Below are positions 1 through 5,408 of a stretch of 6,302 nucleotides of DNA, piece by piece; position 1 is the stretch's first letter, and each line of letters begins with the position of its first letter. Made by a program: the position numbers and the translations under genes. Location of the stretch: assembly GCA_016302005.1 (NCBI GenBank), contig JAEDOK010000096.1, positions 1-6,302 on the forward strand. Reading direction: 5' to 3'. The notes below the pieces were generated by a model. That model was given only the letters and a program-made list of their open reading frames with translations. It had not been told where the DNA came from and ran no database searches. This DNA comes from Oscillospiraceae bacterium (lineage in GTDB: Bacteria > Bacillota_A > Clostridia > Oscillospirales > Oscillospiraceae).

Positions 1-15
1 GCTGTGGCATATCTC

Positions 16-98
16 GTAGGGGCGGCTATCAGCCGCCCGTTTTTTGATCCGTGCGGAGCACACCGAAGTCATTCACCCTTAGTCCTTAGCCCTTAGCC
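16..98 (+). repeat. Hairpin repeat, family 1, left copy
   Basis: The unit starts GTAGG and contains a perfect 8-bp stem (GGGCGGCT at 20-27, AGCCGCCC at 31-38) with a 3-base loop, then G and six T. A conserved tail (TCCGTGCGGAGCACACC, then AGTCATTCACC) follows. Three copies of a 7-base unit (YCCTTAG, 76-96) end it. Bases 16-77 match the reverse complement of 1692-1753 at 56 of 62 positions. The stem plus T-run could terminate plus-strand transcription. No protein is encoded. Such units are common between genes in gut clostridia as far as I know; the mechanism of spread is unknown to me. Confidence 0.8.
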
Positions 99-136
99 TA
101 CATGGGACTGTCCCCTCTCTACAGATAATTATTTTT

Positions 137-176
137 CAGCGTGCCGATGGGTCTCCATCGGCACGCTGGATTTTTT
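137..176 (+). terminator. Intrinsic terminator, plus-strand direction
   Basis: A perfect 14-bp stem (137-150 with 155-168) closes over the loop GTCT and is followed by GA and six T (171-176), the layout of a rho-independent terminator for transcription running left to right. On the minus strand the same hairpin is followed by A-rich sequence, not a T-run, so it is a poor terminator for the lipoprotein gene whose TAA stop (175-177) it touches. It therefore suggests a plus-strand gene to the left of the window. For the lipoprotein mRNA it may only form a protective 3' hairpin. Confidence 0.75.
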
Positions 177-1476
177 ACTCGACGGTTACTGCGGAGGTTG
201 CGGGGTCGAAGGTGATCGTGTAATCGCCGGGATCGACCGTGATATTGTCCATGCCGTCGCCGTACCAATATTCATTGGCAACTCTGCCGCCGCAGCCGTA
301 GACGACTTTGAAGGCGACCTTGTTATCCGCCCAGTCCGCCGTCTCACCCTCGGTGAAGGTGACAGACAGGACATACTTGCCGTCCTGCTCGGTCATGCGG
401 TAGGCTGTGTTCTCCGCGTTTGCGTCCGCTGCCCAGCCGCCGTTGCCACAGGTGCCAACCACATAGTATGCAGGCTCCTCTGCGACGATCTCGCCCTTGA
501 GCTGCGGTCTGCCGTCCACAAGCTCCAGCTCGATGAAGAACATATAGTGCCCTTCCTCCAACTGGATGTTCTTCGTGTTGCCTTCGCTGCTGAACCAGTC
601 GCCGTTGTCCGCATTCTTGATGCCGAACTCACCGCCGCCCTCGGGGACGTCTGCCTCGCAGTACCAGATCAGGTCGTCGCCGTTGCGGGTCATGTCCTGA
701 CCCTCCCAGTTGTTGAAGGACGCCCACAGCTTCATGTCGTAGGTGACCTCCGCCAGCGCGTCCGCGTCGCCGATGCGCTCGCAGTACAGCTTGCACAGCG
801 ACAGCGTCTCCGCGTCGGTCTTCAGCGTCAGACGGTATTTGCCGTCCTCAGAGACATCGATGTTCGCGCCGGAATCAAACGCGTTCTCGCCGCCCGACAG
901 CACCGAAGCGCCGCTCTGGTCGGCAATGTGCGAGGCATCGATGCTCGCCGTGTTATCCCACGCGTAGCCCTCGCCGATGACCGCGATCTTGAACGCGTCG
1001 CCCGCGTACAGGTTCACTTCAATTTCAAAGGTGTTGAATTCGCCCTCGACCTTGTGCAGCAGGAAGTCATCCTGCGGCCAGATCTTGCCCCAGTTGTTCT
1101 CGGGATAGCCGCGCAGAGAGCCTGCCAGCATCCACGGGCGGTTATCCTCTACGCTGGACTGCCATGCCACAAATACCGCCGTATCTGCGGTGATAGGTGT
1201 CGCCGGGTCGAACTCCCGCAGCAGCGCGGGGGTCGCAAAGTAGCCTTGGATCATATAGCCTTCCTTGGTCAGGTCGGGCATGGTGACGGTCTTGCCGTCC
1301 TCTACCTCCGCCTCCTGCAGCACGGTCACGCCGTCGCTGTCGTAGAAGGTGACCTTCCATGTTTCGACGGGAGGCTCCGTCGCTTCCGGCTCGCTCGTGC
1401 AGCCGCAGACGAGCAGCATCGTCAGCACCAGCAGACAGGCAAGCAGACCGAGCATCAGCTTTTTATTCATACTCAT
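175..1476 (-). CDS. Secreted lipoprotein with Listeria-Bacteroides repeat and three possible glucan-binding modules
   Basis: The product is 433 residues from the ATG at 1476. AGGAGG lies 4 bases upstream; the ATG at 1470 is an alternative with 10-base spacing. The longer frame to 1581 is rejected because its codons cross the promoter. Residues 1-26 form a lipoprotein signal (KK, a hydrophobic run, then LVCG-C with Cys26 as lipidation site), followed by a Glu/Pro/Thr linker. Residues 40-105 match the Listeria-Bacteroides (InlB/Flg_new) repeat: WKVTFYDSDG, KEGY, PITADTAVFVAW. Three beta-rich modules follow at about 114-231 (MLAGSLRG), 246-339 (LWASFNNWEG) and 346-433 (YYVVGTCGNGGW). Their opening motifs and 'FKI/FGIK/FKVV' cores recall SusE/SusF-type and amylase-associated starch-binding domains. 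Binding of alpha-glucan at the cell surface is inference; a general adhesin is the alternative. No catalytic motif is seen. The gene stands alone with its own promoter and operator-like palindrome. Confidence 0.85.
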   Translation of the reverse strand: MSMNKKLMLGLLACLLVLTMLLVCGCTSEPEATEPPVETWKVTFYDSDGVTVLQEAEVEDGKTVTMPDLTKEGYMIQGYFATPALLREFDPATPITADTAVFVAWQSSVEDNRPWMLAGSLRGYPENNWGKIWPQDDFLLHKVEGEFNTFEIEVNLYAGDAFKIAVIGEGYAWDNTASIDASHIADQSGASVLSGGENAFDSGANIDVSEDGKYRLTLKTDAETLSLCKLYCERIGDADALAEVTYDMKLWASFNNWEGQDMTRNGDDLIWYCEADVPEGGGEFGIKNADNGDWFSSEGNTKNIQLEEGHYMFFIELELVDGRPQLKGEIVAEEPAYYVVGTCGNGGWAADANAENTAYRMTEQDGKYVLSVTFTEGETADWADNKVAFKVVYGCGGRVANEYWYGDGMDNITVDPGDYTITFDPATSAVTVE

Positions 1477-1529
1477 TTTCCCTCCTGTTTTGATTTGAAA
1501 ATACGCTTTCAGCGGCGGTACTCCGGAAA

Positions 1530-1547
1530 TACTTAACCGCTTAAGTA
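1530..1547. promoter_or_regulatory. 18-bp palindromic operator over the lipoprotein start site
   Basis: The sequence TACTTAA-CCGC-TTAAGTA has perfect 7-bp arms, and its dyad axis falls on a CpG. It lies 5 bases downstream of the -10 box, so it covers the expected transcription start. Palindromes with a central CG are typical of LacI-family operators, many of which control sugar-use genes in Firmicutes. That would fit a glucan-binding product, but the family assignment is inference. No regulator gene lies in the window. Confidence 0.6.
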
Positions 1548-1552
1548 ACTTT

Positions 1553-1581
1553 ATTATATTGCAGCCCAAAAGCGCCGTCAA
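1553..1581 (-). promoter_or_regulatory. Sigma-A promoter of the lipoprotein gene
   Basis: Read on the minus strand, TTGACG (1581-1576) and TATAAT (1558-1553) are separated by exactly 17 bases. This is one mismatch from the ideal -35 and a perfect -10. A-tracts at 1598-1585 just upstream could act as an UP element. The predicted start near 1546 gives a leader of about 70 bases that ends in the AGGAGG of the lipoprotein gene. Confidence 0.85.
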
Positions 1582-1691
1582 TCCCTTTTTTGTTTTTTGG
1601 AAGGATCCACAAGTTTTAAAGCTCGCTTTTGTGGATTCTGCACAGGGAAGAGGGAAAGGGGAAGCGTGAAAAGGGAATAGTAAGCGTGAAT

Positions 1692-1753
1692 GGTGAATGA
1701 CTGTGGTGTGCTCCGCACGGAATAAAAAACGGGCGGCTATTAGCCGCCCCTAC
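1692..1753 (-). repeat. Hairpin repeat, family 1, inverted copy
   Basis: This is the reverse-oriented partner of the copy at 16-77, identical at 56 of 62 positions. Its stem (1731-1738 with 1742-1749) reads into a six-base T-run on the minus strand, so it can act as a terminator shielding the lipoprotein promoter from transcription arriving from the right. With the left copy it brackets the lipoprotein gene as inverted repeats. Confidence 0.8.
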
Positions 1754-1775
1754 AACCGCAATCGCAGGCTGCGCC

Positions 1776-1820
1776 GTAGGGGCGGATAGCATCCGCCCGT
1801 TTTTTTCATTCGCGCGGAGC
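1776..1820 (+). repeat. Hairpin repeat, family 1, third copy
   Basis: The unit has the same GTAGG start, an 8-bp stem (GGGCGGAT 1780-1787, ATCCGCCC 1791-1798), G, seven T (1800-1806) and a GCGGAGC tail. Compared with the other two full copies the stem has a C-G pair replaced by A-T on both sides, so pairing is kept. It is back to back with the inverted copy, only about 20 bases away. It is terminator-like on the plus strand. Confidence 0.75.
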
Positions 1821-1838
1821 GCTTCTCATACCAATCAC

Positions 1839-1869
1839 CAATTAAAATGTGCAACGCGCATTTTAATTG
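1839..1869. repeat. AT-rich long hairpin
   Basis: Two 14-base arms (CAATTAAAATGTGC and GCGCATTTTAATTG) pair throughout, with a single G-T wobble, around the loop AAC. No T-run follows on either strand, so it does not look like a standard terminator. It differs in base composition from the GC-rich hairpins beside it and may be a separate small mobile palindrome. Function unknown. Confidence 0.55.
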
Positions 1870-1897
1870 CGCAGACTGTCAAAAAAACTACAGTTTT

Positions 1898-2021
1898 GTC
1901 ATTGCGAGACCCCGAAGGGGTCGTGGCAATCTCGCAGAATCATTTAGCATATTGTATGTATTCCGGCGAATACGAAACTTTTTTTATTAGATTGCCACGT
2001 CGCTTCGCTCCTCGCAATGAC
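1898..2021. repeat. Composite REP-like unit A, family 2
   Basis: Two palindromic half-units face each other. The left half (1898-1932) reads GTCATTGCGA, a hairpin (GACCCC-GAA-GGGGTC, 1908-1922), then GTGGCAATCT. The right half (1989-2021) is the inverse: AGATTGCCAC, a variable centre, CTCGCAATGAC. About 56 bases of unique AT-rich DNA lie between them. Within each half ATTGC and GCAAT also pair, giving a stem with an internal bulge, as in REP sequences of other bacteria. Spread by a separately encoded transposase is inference. Confidence 0.75.
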
Positions 2022-2041
2022 ACGGGAAGGCTACCATATTT

Positions 2042-2155
2042 GTCATTGCGAAACCAGTGCGCACACTGGTTGTGGCAATCTCCGACTGTAGGTTTGCACA
2101 CACTTGCTAGTTCCTGCACGAGACTGCCACGACCCCGTTGGGGTCTCGCAATGAC
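2042..2155. repeat. Composite REP-like unit B, family 2
   Basis: This has the same plan as unit A. The left half (2042-2082) has an 8-bp stem AACCAGTG-CGCA-CACTGGTT (2052-2071). The right half (2120-2155) has GACCCC-GTT-GGGGTC (2131-2145) between TGCCAC and TCGCAATGAC. The 37-base linker (TGTAGG..TTCCTGCAC) and the sequence after the unit (TTTGTACGCAGTCGG..AGTTCC) reappear, diverged, around units C and D, so linker and palindromes form one array family. Confidence 0.75.
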
Positions 2156-2291
2156 ATGAAGGGGAAATTTGTACGCAGTCGGCAGTTCCCGCACACGCTC
2201 CGGTTTACCTGTTCACTATTCACGCTTCACCGGTGGTATCCCTTTTTTCCTTGCTTTCATGCTATGCTTTGGGAAAAGGAAAGGGTGTGAA

Positions 2292-3251
2292 ATGATGAAC
2301 ACTGCGGATTTTTATCTCTCACTTGACATCCATGAGAGCAGTGCGCAGGCGGCGCTTCGGGTGAAAAAGGGCGATACCGCAAGACGCCTTTTGATCACGC
2401 TGACCGAGAACGGCAAGCCCTATGAGATCACCGCCGACTGCAAGGCAGTATTTACGGCGAGAAAGCCGGACGGCAATCTGATTTTTAACGCCTGCACTCT
2501 GCAGGGCAATCGGATCGCTTATGCGCTCACGGCGCAAACGGCGGCTGCCGCCGGGGAGGTATGCTGCGAGCTGCGGCTGTACGGCGCGGATTCCGCCTTG
2601 ATCACCTCACCGCGCTTTCTTCTGCTGGTGGACGACACCGTTTACAGTGACGGCGACCTTGTGGAATCCTCCGCCGAATACTCCGAGCTGACGCAAATGG
2701 TGAACAAGGTTGCGGCACTCAGGGCAGAAATTGAGGAGAGGCTTACAAACGGCGATTTCAAGGGTGATACAGGAGAGACGACGCTGCCGGTTGCCCGCGG
2801 CATCAGCTCTGACGGCATTGCTTATACAGCGACGGATGCAGGCTCCGGCTGCACGCTGCCGACGGTATCCGTTGCAGGCAATTGGTCGCAGATCAGTGCC
2901 GTCGGCAAGGGGCGGCAGATCGTGTTTATCCCGGAGGAGAAAAATCTGTCTACCCAGCCGACGTTGCAGCTCAACGGCGGGGAAATCATACCGCTCCGGC
3001 TGCGCGCGCCACAGACACAAAACAATGACGATCAGTCGCCGGAGGCAACATTGCCGGTGCCGGCCGGTGCGCTGATGCGAGGTGTGCCGTACACGCTGAC
3101 CTTCTGCGGGAAGTATTGGCTGGTGGACAGCATGATCTACAGCGGCATCCCGCTTCCGACCGCAGCAGATGCGGGTAAGGTACTGACGGCATCCGCTGAC
3201 GGAAGCGCGGCATGGGTGGCGGTCACAAATGCGGAGGAGGTGGCGGTCTGA
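2292..3251 (+). CDS. Phage baseplate upper / receptor-binding protein, BppU-like
   Basis: The product has 319 residues from ATG 2292; ATG 2295 follows at once. AAGGAAAGGG (2276-2285) is a fair ribosome binding site. The frame upstream of 2292 runs through repeat DNA and is not counted. Residues 1-120 match the BppU N-terminal immunoglobulin-like domain of Firmicute phages (LLITLTENGKPYEI, AVFTARKPDGNLIFN, YALTAQTAAAAGEVCCELRL, LITSPRFLLLV). Residues 128-153 look like a short coiled coil, followed by a collagen-like remnant GDTGE. Residues 163-288 are an unrecognised beta-rich region. Residues 289-312 have the fibre motif 'AGKVLTASADGSAAW'. By analogy it sits at the tail tip and links the baseplate to receptor-binding parts. 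It is the first gene of a tightly overlapping set; its stop shares an A with the next start. Confidence 0.85.
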   Translation: MMNTADFYLSLDIHESSAQAALRVKKGDTARRLLITLTENGKPYEITADCKAVFTARKPDGNLIFNACTLQGNRIAYALTAQTAAAAGEVCCELRLYGADSALITSPRFLLLVDDTVYSDGDLVESSAEYSELTQMVNKVAALRAEIEERLTNGDFKGDTGETTLPVARGISSDGIAYTATDAGSGCTLPTVSVAGNWSQISAVGKGRQIVFIPEEKNLSTQPTLQLNGGEIIPLRLRAPQTQNNDDQSPEATLPVPAGALMRGVPYTLTFCGKYWLVDSMIYSGIPLPTAADAGKVLTASADGSAAWVAVTNAEEVAV

Positions 3252-3997
3252 TGTTGGAGATGGTGAAACTGGATAGCGGGACGCTGCCTGCGATTGCAAA
3301 TGCGATCCGCGAAAAGACGGGAGATACCGCGCTGCTGCTGCCGTCTCAGATGCCGAATGCGATTGCGGGCATTCCGTCAGGAATAGAGCTTCCTGCGCTG
3401 ACAACGCCGGCGGAAGACTCAGACGTGCTCAACGGGAAAGAATACATCGGTGCCGCCGGAGAAAAACGGACAGGTACGCTGGTTGACCAAATCTATGAGG
3501 TAGAAACGCTCATGGGTCCCGGAGGAATTTCCTTAGATGTGGAATCTACGGCAGGGGCAGCGGAAACATTTGAATTTCCGGAGCCGAATTTGCAGGCGGA
3601 AAACATAAAAAGCGGCGTTATGATCTACGGATGCACCGGAAACGCAAAGATTCTGTGCGTCGAGACCGGGACCATCACACCGGCGGAGGCTACGCTATCA
3701 ATTACGATACCGTGTACTGACGGTGCAAAAGCGTTTATATTGGAGGCAACAGATGACACGAAAAGCGCCATAGAGGGGCAATCTCTAACTTATGCAGTAG
3801 TATTTTCAGGGAATTTTCTGAGTAAGCATAACATTGAAGCTGCTATTAATACAGTTTTTGTCATTTGGCATAACGCTCAGTATTCAGCAAGAGGAACTAC
3901 AGCACAAAATTCCGGTGGTGTGACATTATCGTTAGGTTATAGTTTTTACCCTGGCACCTACAAATGGGAAGCCTATTACTGGGAGGACGACGCATGA
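3251..3997 (+). CDS. Phage tail fibre-like protein with exchanged C-terminal domain
   Basis: The product has 248 residues. ATG 3251 overlaps the previous stop (TGATG), with GGAGGAGG 10 bases upstream. Residues 7-40 (LDSGTLPAIANAIREKTG, then PSQMPNAIAGI), 57-77 (VLNGKEYIGAAGEKRTGT) and 117-131 (ENIKSGVMIYGCTGN) are short motifs I know from fibre and minor tail proteins of Firmicute phages, where they mark shaft and linker segments. Residues 136-248 form a beta-rich C-terminal part rich in aromatic residues near the end (YKWEAYYWED), which suits a receptor-binding tip. DNA coding for about residues 178-237 (3781-3960) is about 37% GC by hand count, against 63-68% in sampled flanking segments, so this tip was probably acquired from another source. 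The exact receptor is unknown. Confidence 0.75.
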   Translation: MLEMVKLDSGTLPAIANAIREKTGDTALLLPSQMPNAIAGIPSGIELPALTTPAEDSDVLNGKEYIGAAGEKRTGTLVDQIYEVETLMGPGGISLDVESTAGAAETFEFPEPNLQAENIKSGVMIYGCTGNAKILCVETGTITPAEATLSITIPCTDGAKAFILEATDDTKSAIEGQSLTYAVVFSGNFLSKHNIEAAINTVFVIWHNAQYSARGTTAQNSGGVTLSLGYSFYPGTYKWEAYYWEDDA

Positions 3998-4365
3998 GAT
4001 ACTACAAAATGACGGATGCAGAGGGCAATCTGACCGCCATCGGCACCGGCTCCGGCGGCGTGGAGATCAGTGCGGAGGAATATGCGACGTTTTCGGACGA
4101 GATTGGGCAAAAAACTGCGTTGGTTTACGCACTGGCAGATGGACGCATTTCCGCCGAAGAGGTTCGGGAGGACTGGCGGGAGGAGATCGTGCGGCGCGCC
4201 GAGGCGTTAAACGCACATACCGAGGGATATACACAGGAAGCGCTGGAGGCGATGACAAACGCGGAGTTGGAGCGCATTCTCGGAGAGATGGGCGTGAGCG
4301 CGAACATGACGAAGGCGAATATGGTCACGCTGATCCTGGCGTTGCAGGAGGGGGTGGTACCGTGA
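3994..4365 (+). CDS. Small phage tail-region protein, C-terminal SAP/HeH-like helix pair
   Basis: The product has 123 residues. ATG 3994 overlaps the previous stop by four bases (ATGA), with GGGAGG 7 bases upstream. The N-terminus (MRYYKMTDAEGNLTAIGTG, then ISAEEYATF) is typical of short proteins that follow fibre genes in clostridial phages. The middle (50-90) is charged and helical. Residues 87-117 (MTNAELERILGEMG, MTKANMVTLILAL) resemble the two-helix SAP/HeH or Rho-N-like fold common in phage proteins. A role in tail assembly or fibre attachment is guessed from position only. Confidence 0.65.
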   Translation: MRYYKMTDAEGNLTAIGTGSGGVEISAEEYATFSDEIGQKTALVYALADGRISAEEVREDWREEIVRRAEALNAHTEGYTQEALEAMTNAELERILGEMGVSANMTKANMVTLILALQEGVVP

Positions 4366-4616
4366 GCAGTGAGGTCATGGTGGCGCTGCTGTCGCTGGCA
4401 GGGACGCTGCTGGGCACCTTCGGCGGCATCGTCACATCATCGAAGCTGTCAAACTACCGCATTGAGCAGTTGGAAAAGAAGGTGCAGGCGCACAACAATC
4501 TTGTCGAGCGGATGTACGCCGTCGAGGGGCATCAGGAGACGATGGAGGAAAAAATCAAGGTTGCGAATCATCGCATTGAGGATTTGGAGGCAGTGTCAAG
4601 GAATCCGCCCCATTGA
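4362..4616 (+). CDS. Small membrane protein with coiled coil, accessory holin-like
   Basis: The product has 84 residues from GTG 4362, overlapping the previous stop by four bases (GTGA), with AGGAGG at 4346-4351. Residues 5-25 (VMVALLSLAGTLLGTFGGIVT) form one membrane segment. Residues 30-78 (YRIEQLEKKVQAHNNLVERM, then a second LEA-ended helix) form a coiled coil. This layout matches small phage proteins encoded just before holin and lysin in many Firmicute phages, often annotated as holin-like or left unnamed (I recall the family as DUF7365, unverified). It may help holin function or anchor a lysis complex. It differs from XhlA, whose membrane segment is C-terminal. Confidence 0.7.
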   Translation: MSSEVMVALLSLAGTLLGTFGGIVTSSKLSNYRIEQLEKKVQAHNNLVERMYAVEGHQETMEEKIKVANHRIEDLEAVSRNPPH

Positions 4617-4632
4617 CACTACCCTTGACACT
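4592..4632. repeat. Inverted and direct TTGACACT repeat at gene end
   Basis: AGTGTCAAGG (4592-4601) is the exact reverse complement of CCTTGACACT (4623-4632), and TTGACACTA occurs twice 12 bases apart (4613-4621, 4625-4633). The first arm lies in the last codons of the membrane-protein gene and the stop TGA is inside a repeat. No T-run follows, so this is not a standard terminator. It could be an mRNA 3' hairpin, a protein-binding site or a recombination scar. Confidence 0.6.
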
Positions 4633-4687
4633 ATGTGGGGAGCTGTAGCGCGTGGCATCCCTGACGCGCCTGTGGGCAGCCGGTTTT

Positions 4688-4738
4688 GGCTAAGGGCTAA
4701 GAGTGAATGGTGAAGGACTGTGGTGTGCTTCGCACGGA
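4688..4738 (-). repeat. Truncated family 1 repeat without its hairpin
   Basis: GGCTAAGGGCTAAG (4688-4701) is the reverse complement of the YCCTTAG tandem run at the left window end. Bases 4709-4738 match 1692-1721 at 28 of 30 positions. The GC-rich stem and T-run expected to the right are absent, so this is a decayed or incompletely copied member. Confidence 0.75.
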
Positions 4739-4813
4739 TTTTGAATTTTGATATACCTGATTTGACAGCCGGTACGAAGGAACGAATCGGTATGCAGTCG
4801 ATAGTTCCTGCAC

Positions 4814-4846
4814 GAGATTGCCACGGCGCGTTGCGCCTCGCAATGA
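4814..4846. repeat. REP-like half-unit C, family 2
   Basis: This is a right-type half-unit: GAGATTGCCAC, stem GGCGC-GTT-GCGCC (4825-4837), then TCGCAATGAC. It aligns base for base outside the stem with the right half of unit B, but the stem itself is replaced on both sides (GACCCC/GGGGTC there). TTCCTGCAC precedes it, as in unit B; the matching left half is missing. Confidence 0.75.
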
Positions 4847-4952
4847 CATGGGAAGGGAGTTTGTACGGAGTCGGGAGTTCCTACACGCGGCTTATGACAT
4901 GTCCCCGCCATACAGAGGAATTCCTGACAAAACAGGGGAGGCTGCCCTCCTT

Positions 4953-4994
4953 GTCATTGCGAAGCCGGTGCGCACACCGGCTGTGGCAATCTCC
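4953..4994. repeat. REP-like half-unit D, family 2
   Basis: This is a left-type half-unit: GTCATTGCGA, stem AGCCGGTG-CGCA-CACCGGCT (4963-4982), GTGGCAATCTCC. It matches the left half of unit B with two A-T pairs changed to G-C on both arms. The linker after it (TGTAGGATTGTACGC, TTCCTGCAC) also matches B, but the right half has been lost or replaced by the palindrome at 5029-5040. Confidence 0.75.
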
Positions 4995-5204
4995 GGCTGT
5001 AGGATTGTACGCACTTGTACTTCCTGCACCGGCGCGCCGGGGTCGTTAGCGCAGCCGTTCGCGACGAAGGAGCGTTACGGATGCGGCATACCCCGTGCGG
5101 GTGCGCGCCCTACGGTGAGGGTGCGATTTACGGCTGCATATAGAGCTTTATGTCAAAATGGAACATCTGCAATGGGAATTCATAGTATAACAGGGGGTAA
5201 TTGC

Positions 5205-5405
5205 ATGAAAAACTGGAAGAAATGGGCAAAGGCGGCGGCGATCAGAGCCGTCAAGACCGTTGCGCAGACGGCGGTCGGCGTGATCGGTGCGAGCGCGATG
5301 ATCTCGGAGGTCAACTGGCTGACCGTCGTATCGGCGGCGGGGCTGGCGGGTGTCGTCAGTCTGCTGACCAGTATCGCGGGACTGCCGGAGTGCAAGGAGG
5401 ATTAA
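5205..5405 (+). CDS. Phage holin, r1t type
   Basis: The product has 66 residues from ATG 5205, with GGGGG(T) 7 bases upstream; the in-frame ATG at 5172 lacks such a site. The protein begins with basic, aromatic residues (MKNWKKW), then a conserved-looking AAIRAVKTVAQTAVGVIG stretch, a first membrane segment (about 18-34), the turn SEVNWL, a second membrane segment (about 38-59) and the ending SIAGLPE. This order and the RAxKTxAQT, NWL and GLPE motifs are those of the r1t-like holin family of Gram-positive phages. Such holins accumulate in the cytoplasmic membrane and open it at a set time so the endolysin can reach the wall. The stop is 3 bases before the endolysin ATG and the holin's last codons carry the endolysin's ribosome binding site, so the two are translated together. 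Confidence 0.9.
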   Translation: MKNWKKWAKAAAIRAVKTVAQTAVGVIGASAMISEVNWLTVVSAAGLAGVVSLLTSIAGLPECKED

Positions 5406-5408
5406 TTC

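Larger units (their letters stand above)
1582..2291. other. Non-coding repeat-rich region
   Basis: Some 700 bases hold no credible gene; the short open frames here read through palindromes. In order it holds A-tracts next to the lipoprotein promoter, an inverted repeat (ATCCACAA 1605-1612 with TTGTGGAT 1629-1636), a purine-rich stretch (about 1643-1680), two family 1 hairpin repeats in opposite orientation, an AT-rich hairpin (1839-1869), two composite family 2 palindromic units, and a short TTCAC-type low-complexity run (2212-2230). No convincing promoter for the downstream phage genes was found. Confidence 0.75.
4617..5204. other. Non-coding repeat-bearing gap inside the phage gene set
   Basis: Nearly 590 bases without a credible gene separate the tail genes from the lysis genes. 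Contents in order: GCGCGT/ACGCGC short stem (about 4645-4665), a truncated family 1 repeat (4688-4738), an AT-rich stretch, family 2 half-unit C, linker sequence like that after unit B, family 2 half-unit D, a perfect 12-bp palindrome CCGGCGCGCCGG (5029-5040), and a GC-rich stretch with inverted CCGT/ACGG ends (5093-5115). I see no clear promoter for the holin and endolysin genes. Confidence 0.7.

Noticed and set aside
547..1536. Plus-strand open frame of 329 codons opposite the lipoprotein
   Set aside because: It mirrors the codons of the minus-strand gene, which has a signal peptide, ribosome binding site, promoter and domains. The mirror protein is Arg/Val/Gln-rich without any motif.
1603..1638. 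Pair of DnaA boxes
   Set aside because: ATCCACA and TGTGGAT resemble the core, but each differs from TTATCCACA at two of nine positions and no cluster or origin gene is near.
1898..2155. CRISPR array
   Set aside because: The repeats are inverted, uneven in length and spacing, and include internal hairpins with changing stems. There are no regular spacers and no cas genes.
1896..2194. Short frames on both strands reading 'RFAPRNDTG'-like peptides
   Set aside because: They translate the family 2 palindromes; this kind of peptide is a well-known artefact of such repeats.
3700..3997. Variable region of a diversity-generating retroelement
   Set aside because: No template repeat, no reverse transcriptase and no adenine-biased near-copy are present in the window. 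The AT-rich island fits domain exchange better.
4613..4633. Tandem -35 promoter boxes (TTGACA twice)
   Set aside because: No TATAAT-like -10 lies about 17 bases downstream of either copy, and the sequence leads into non-coding DNA.
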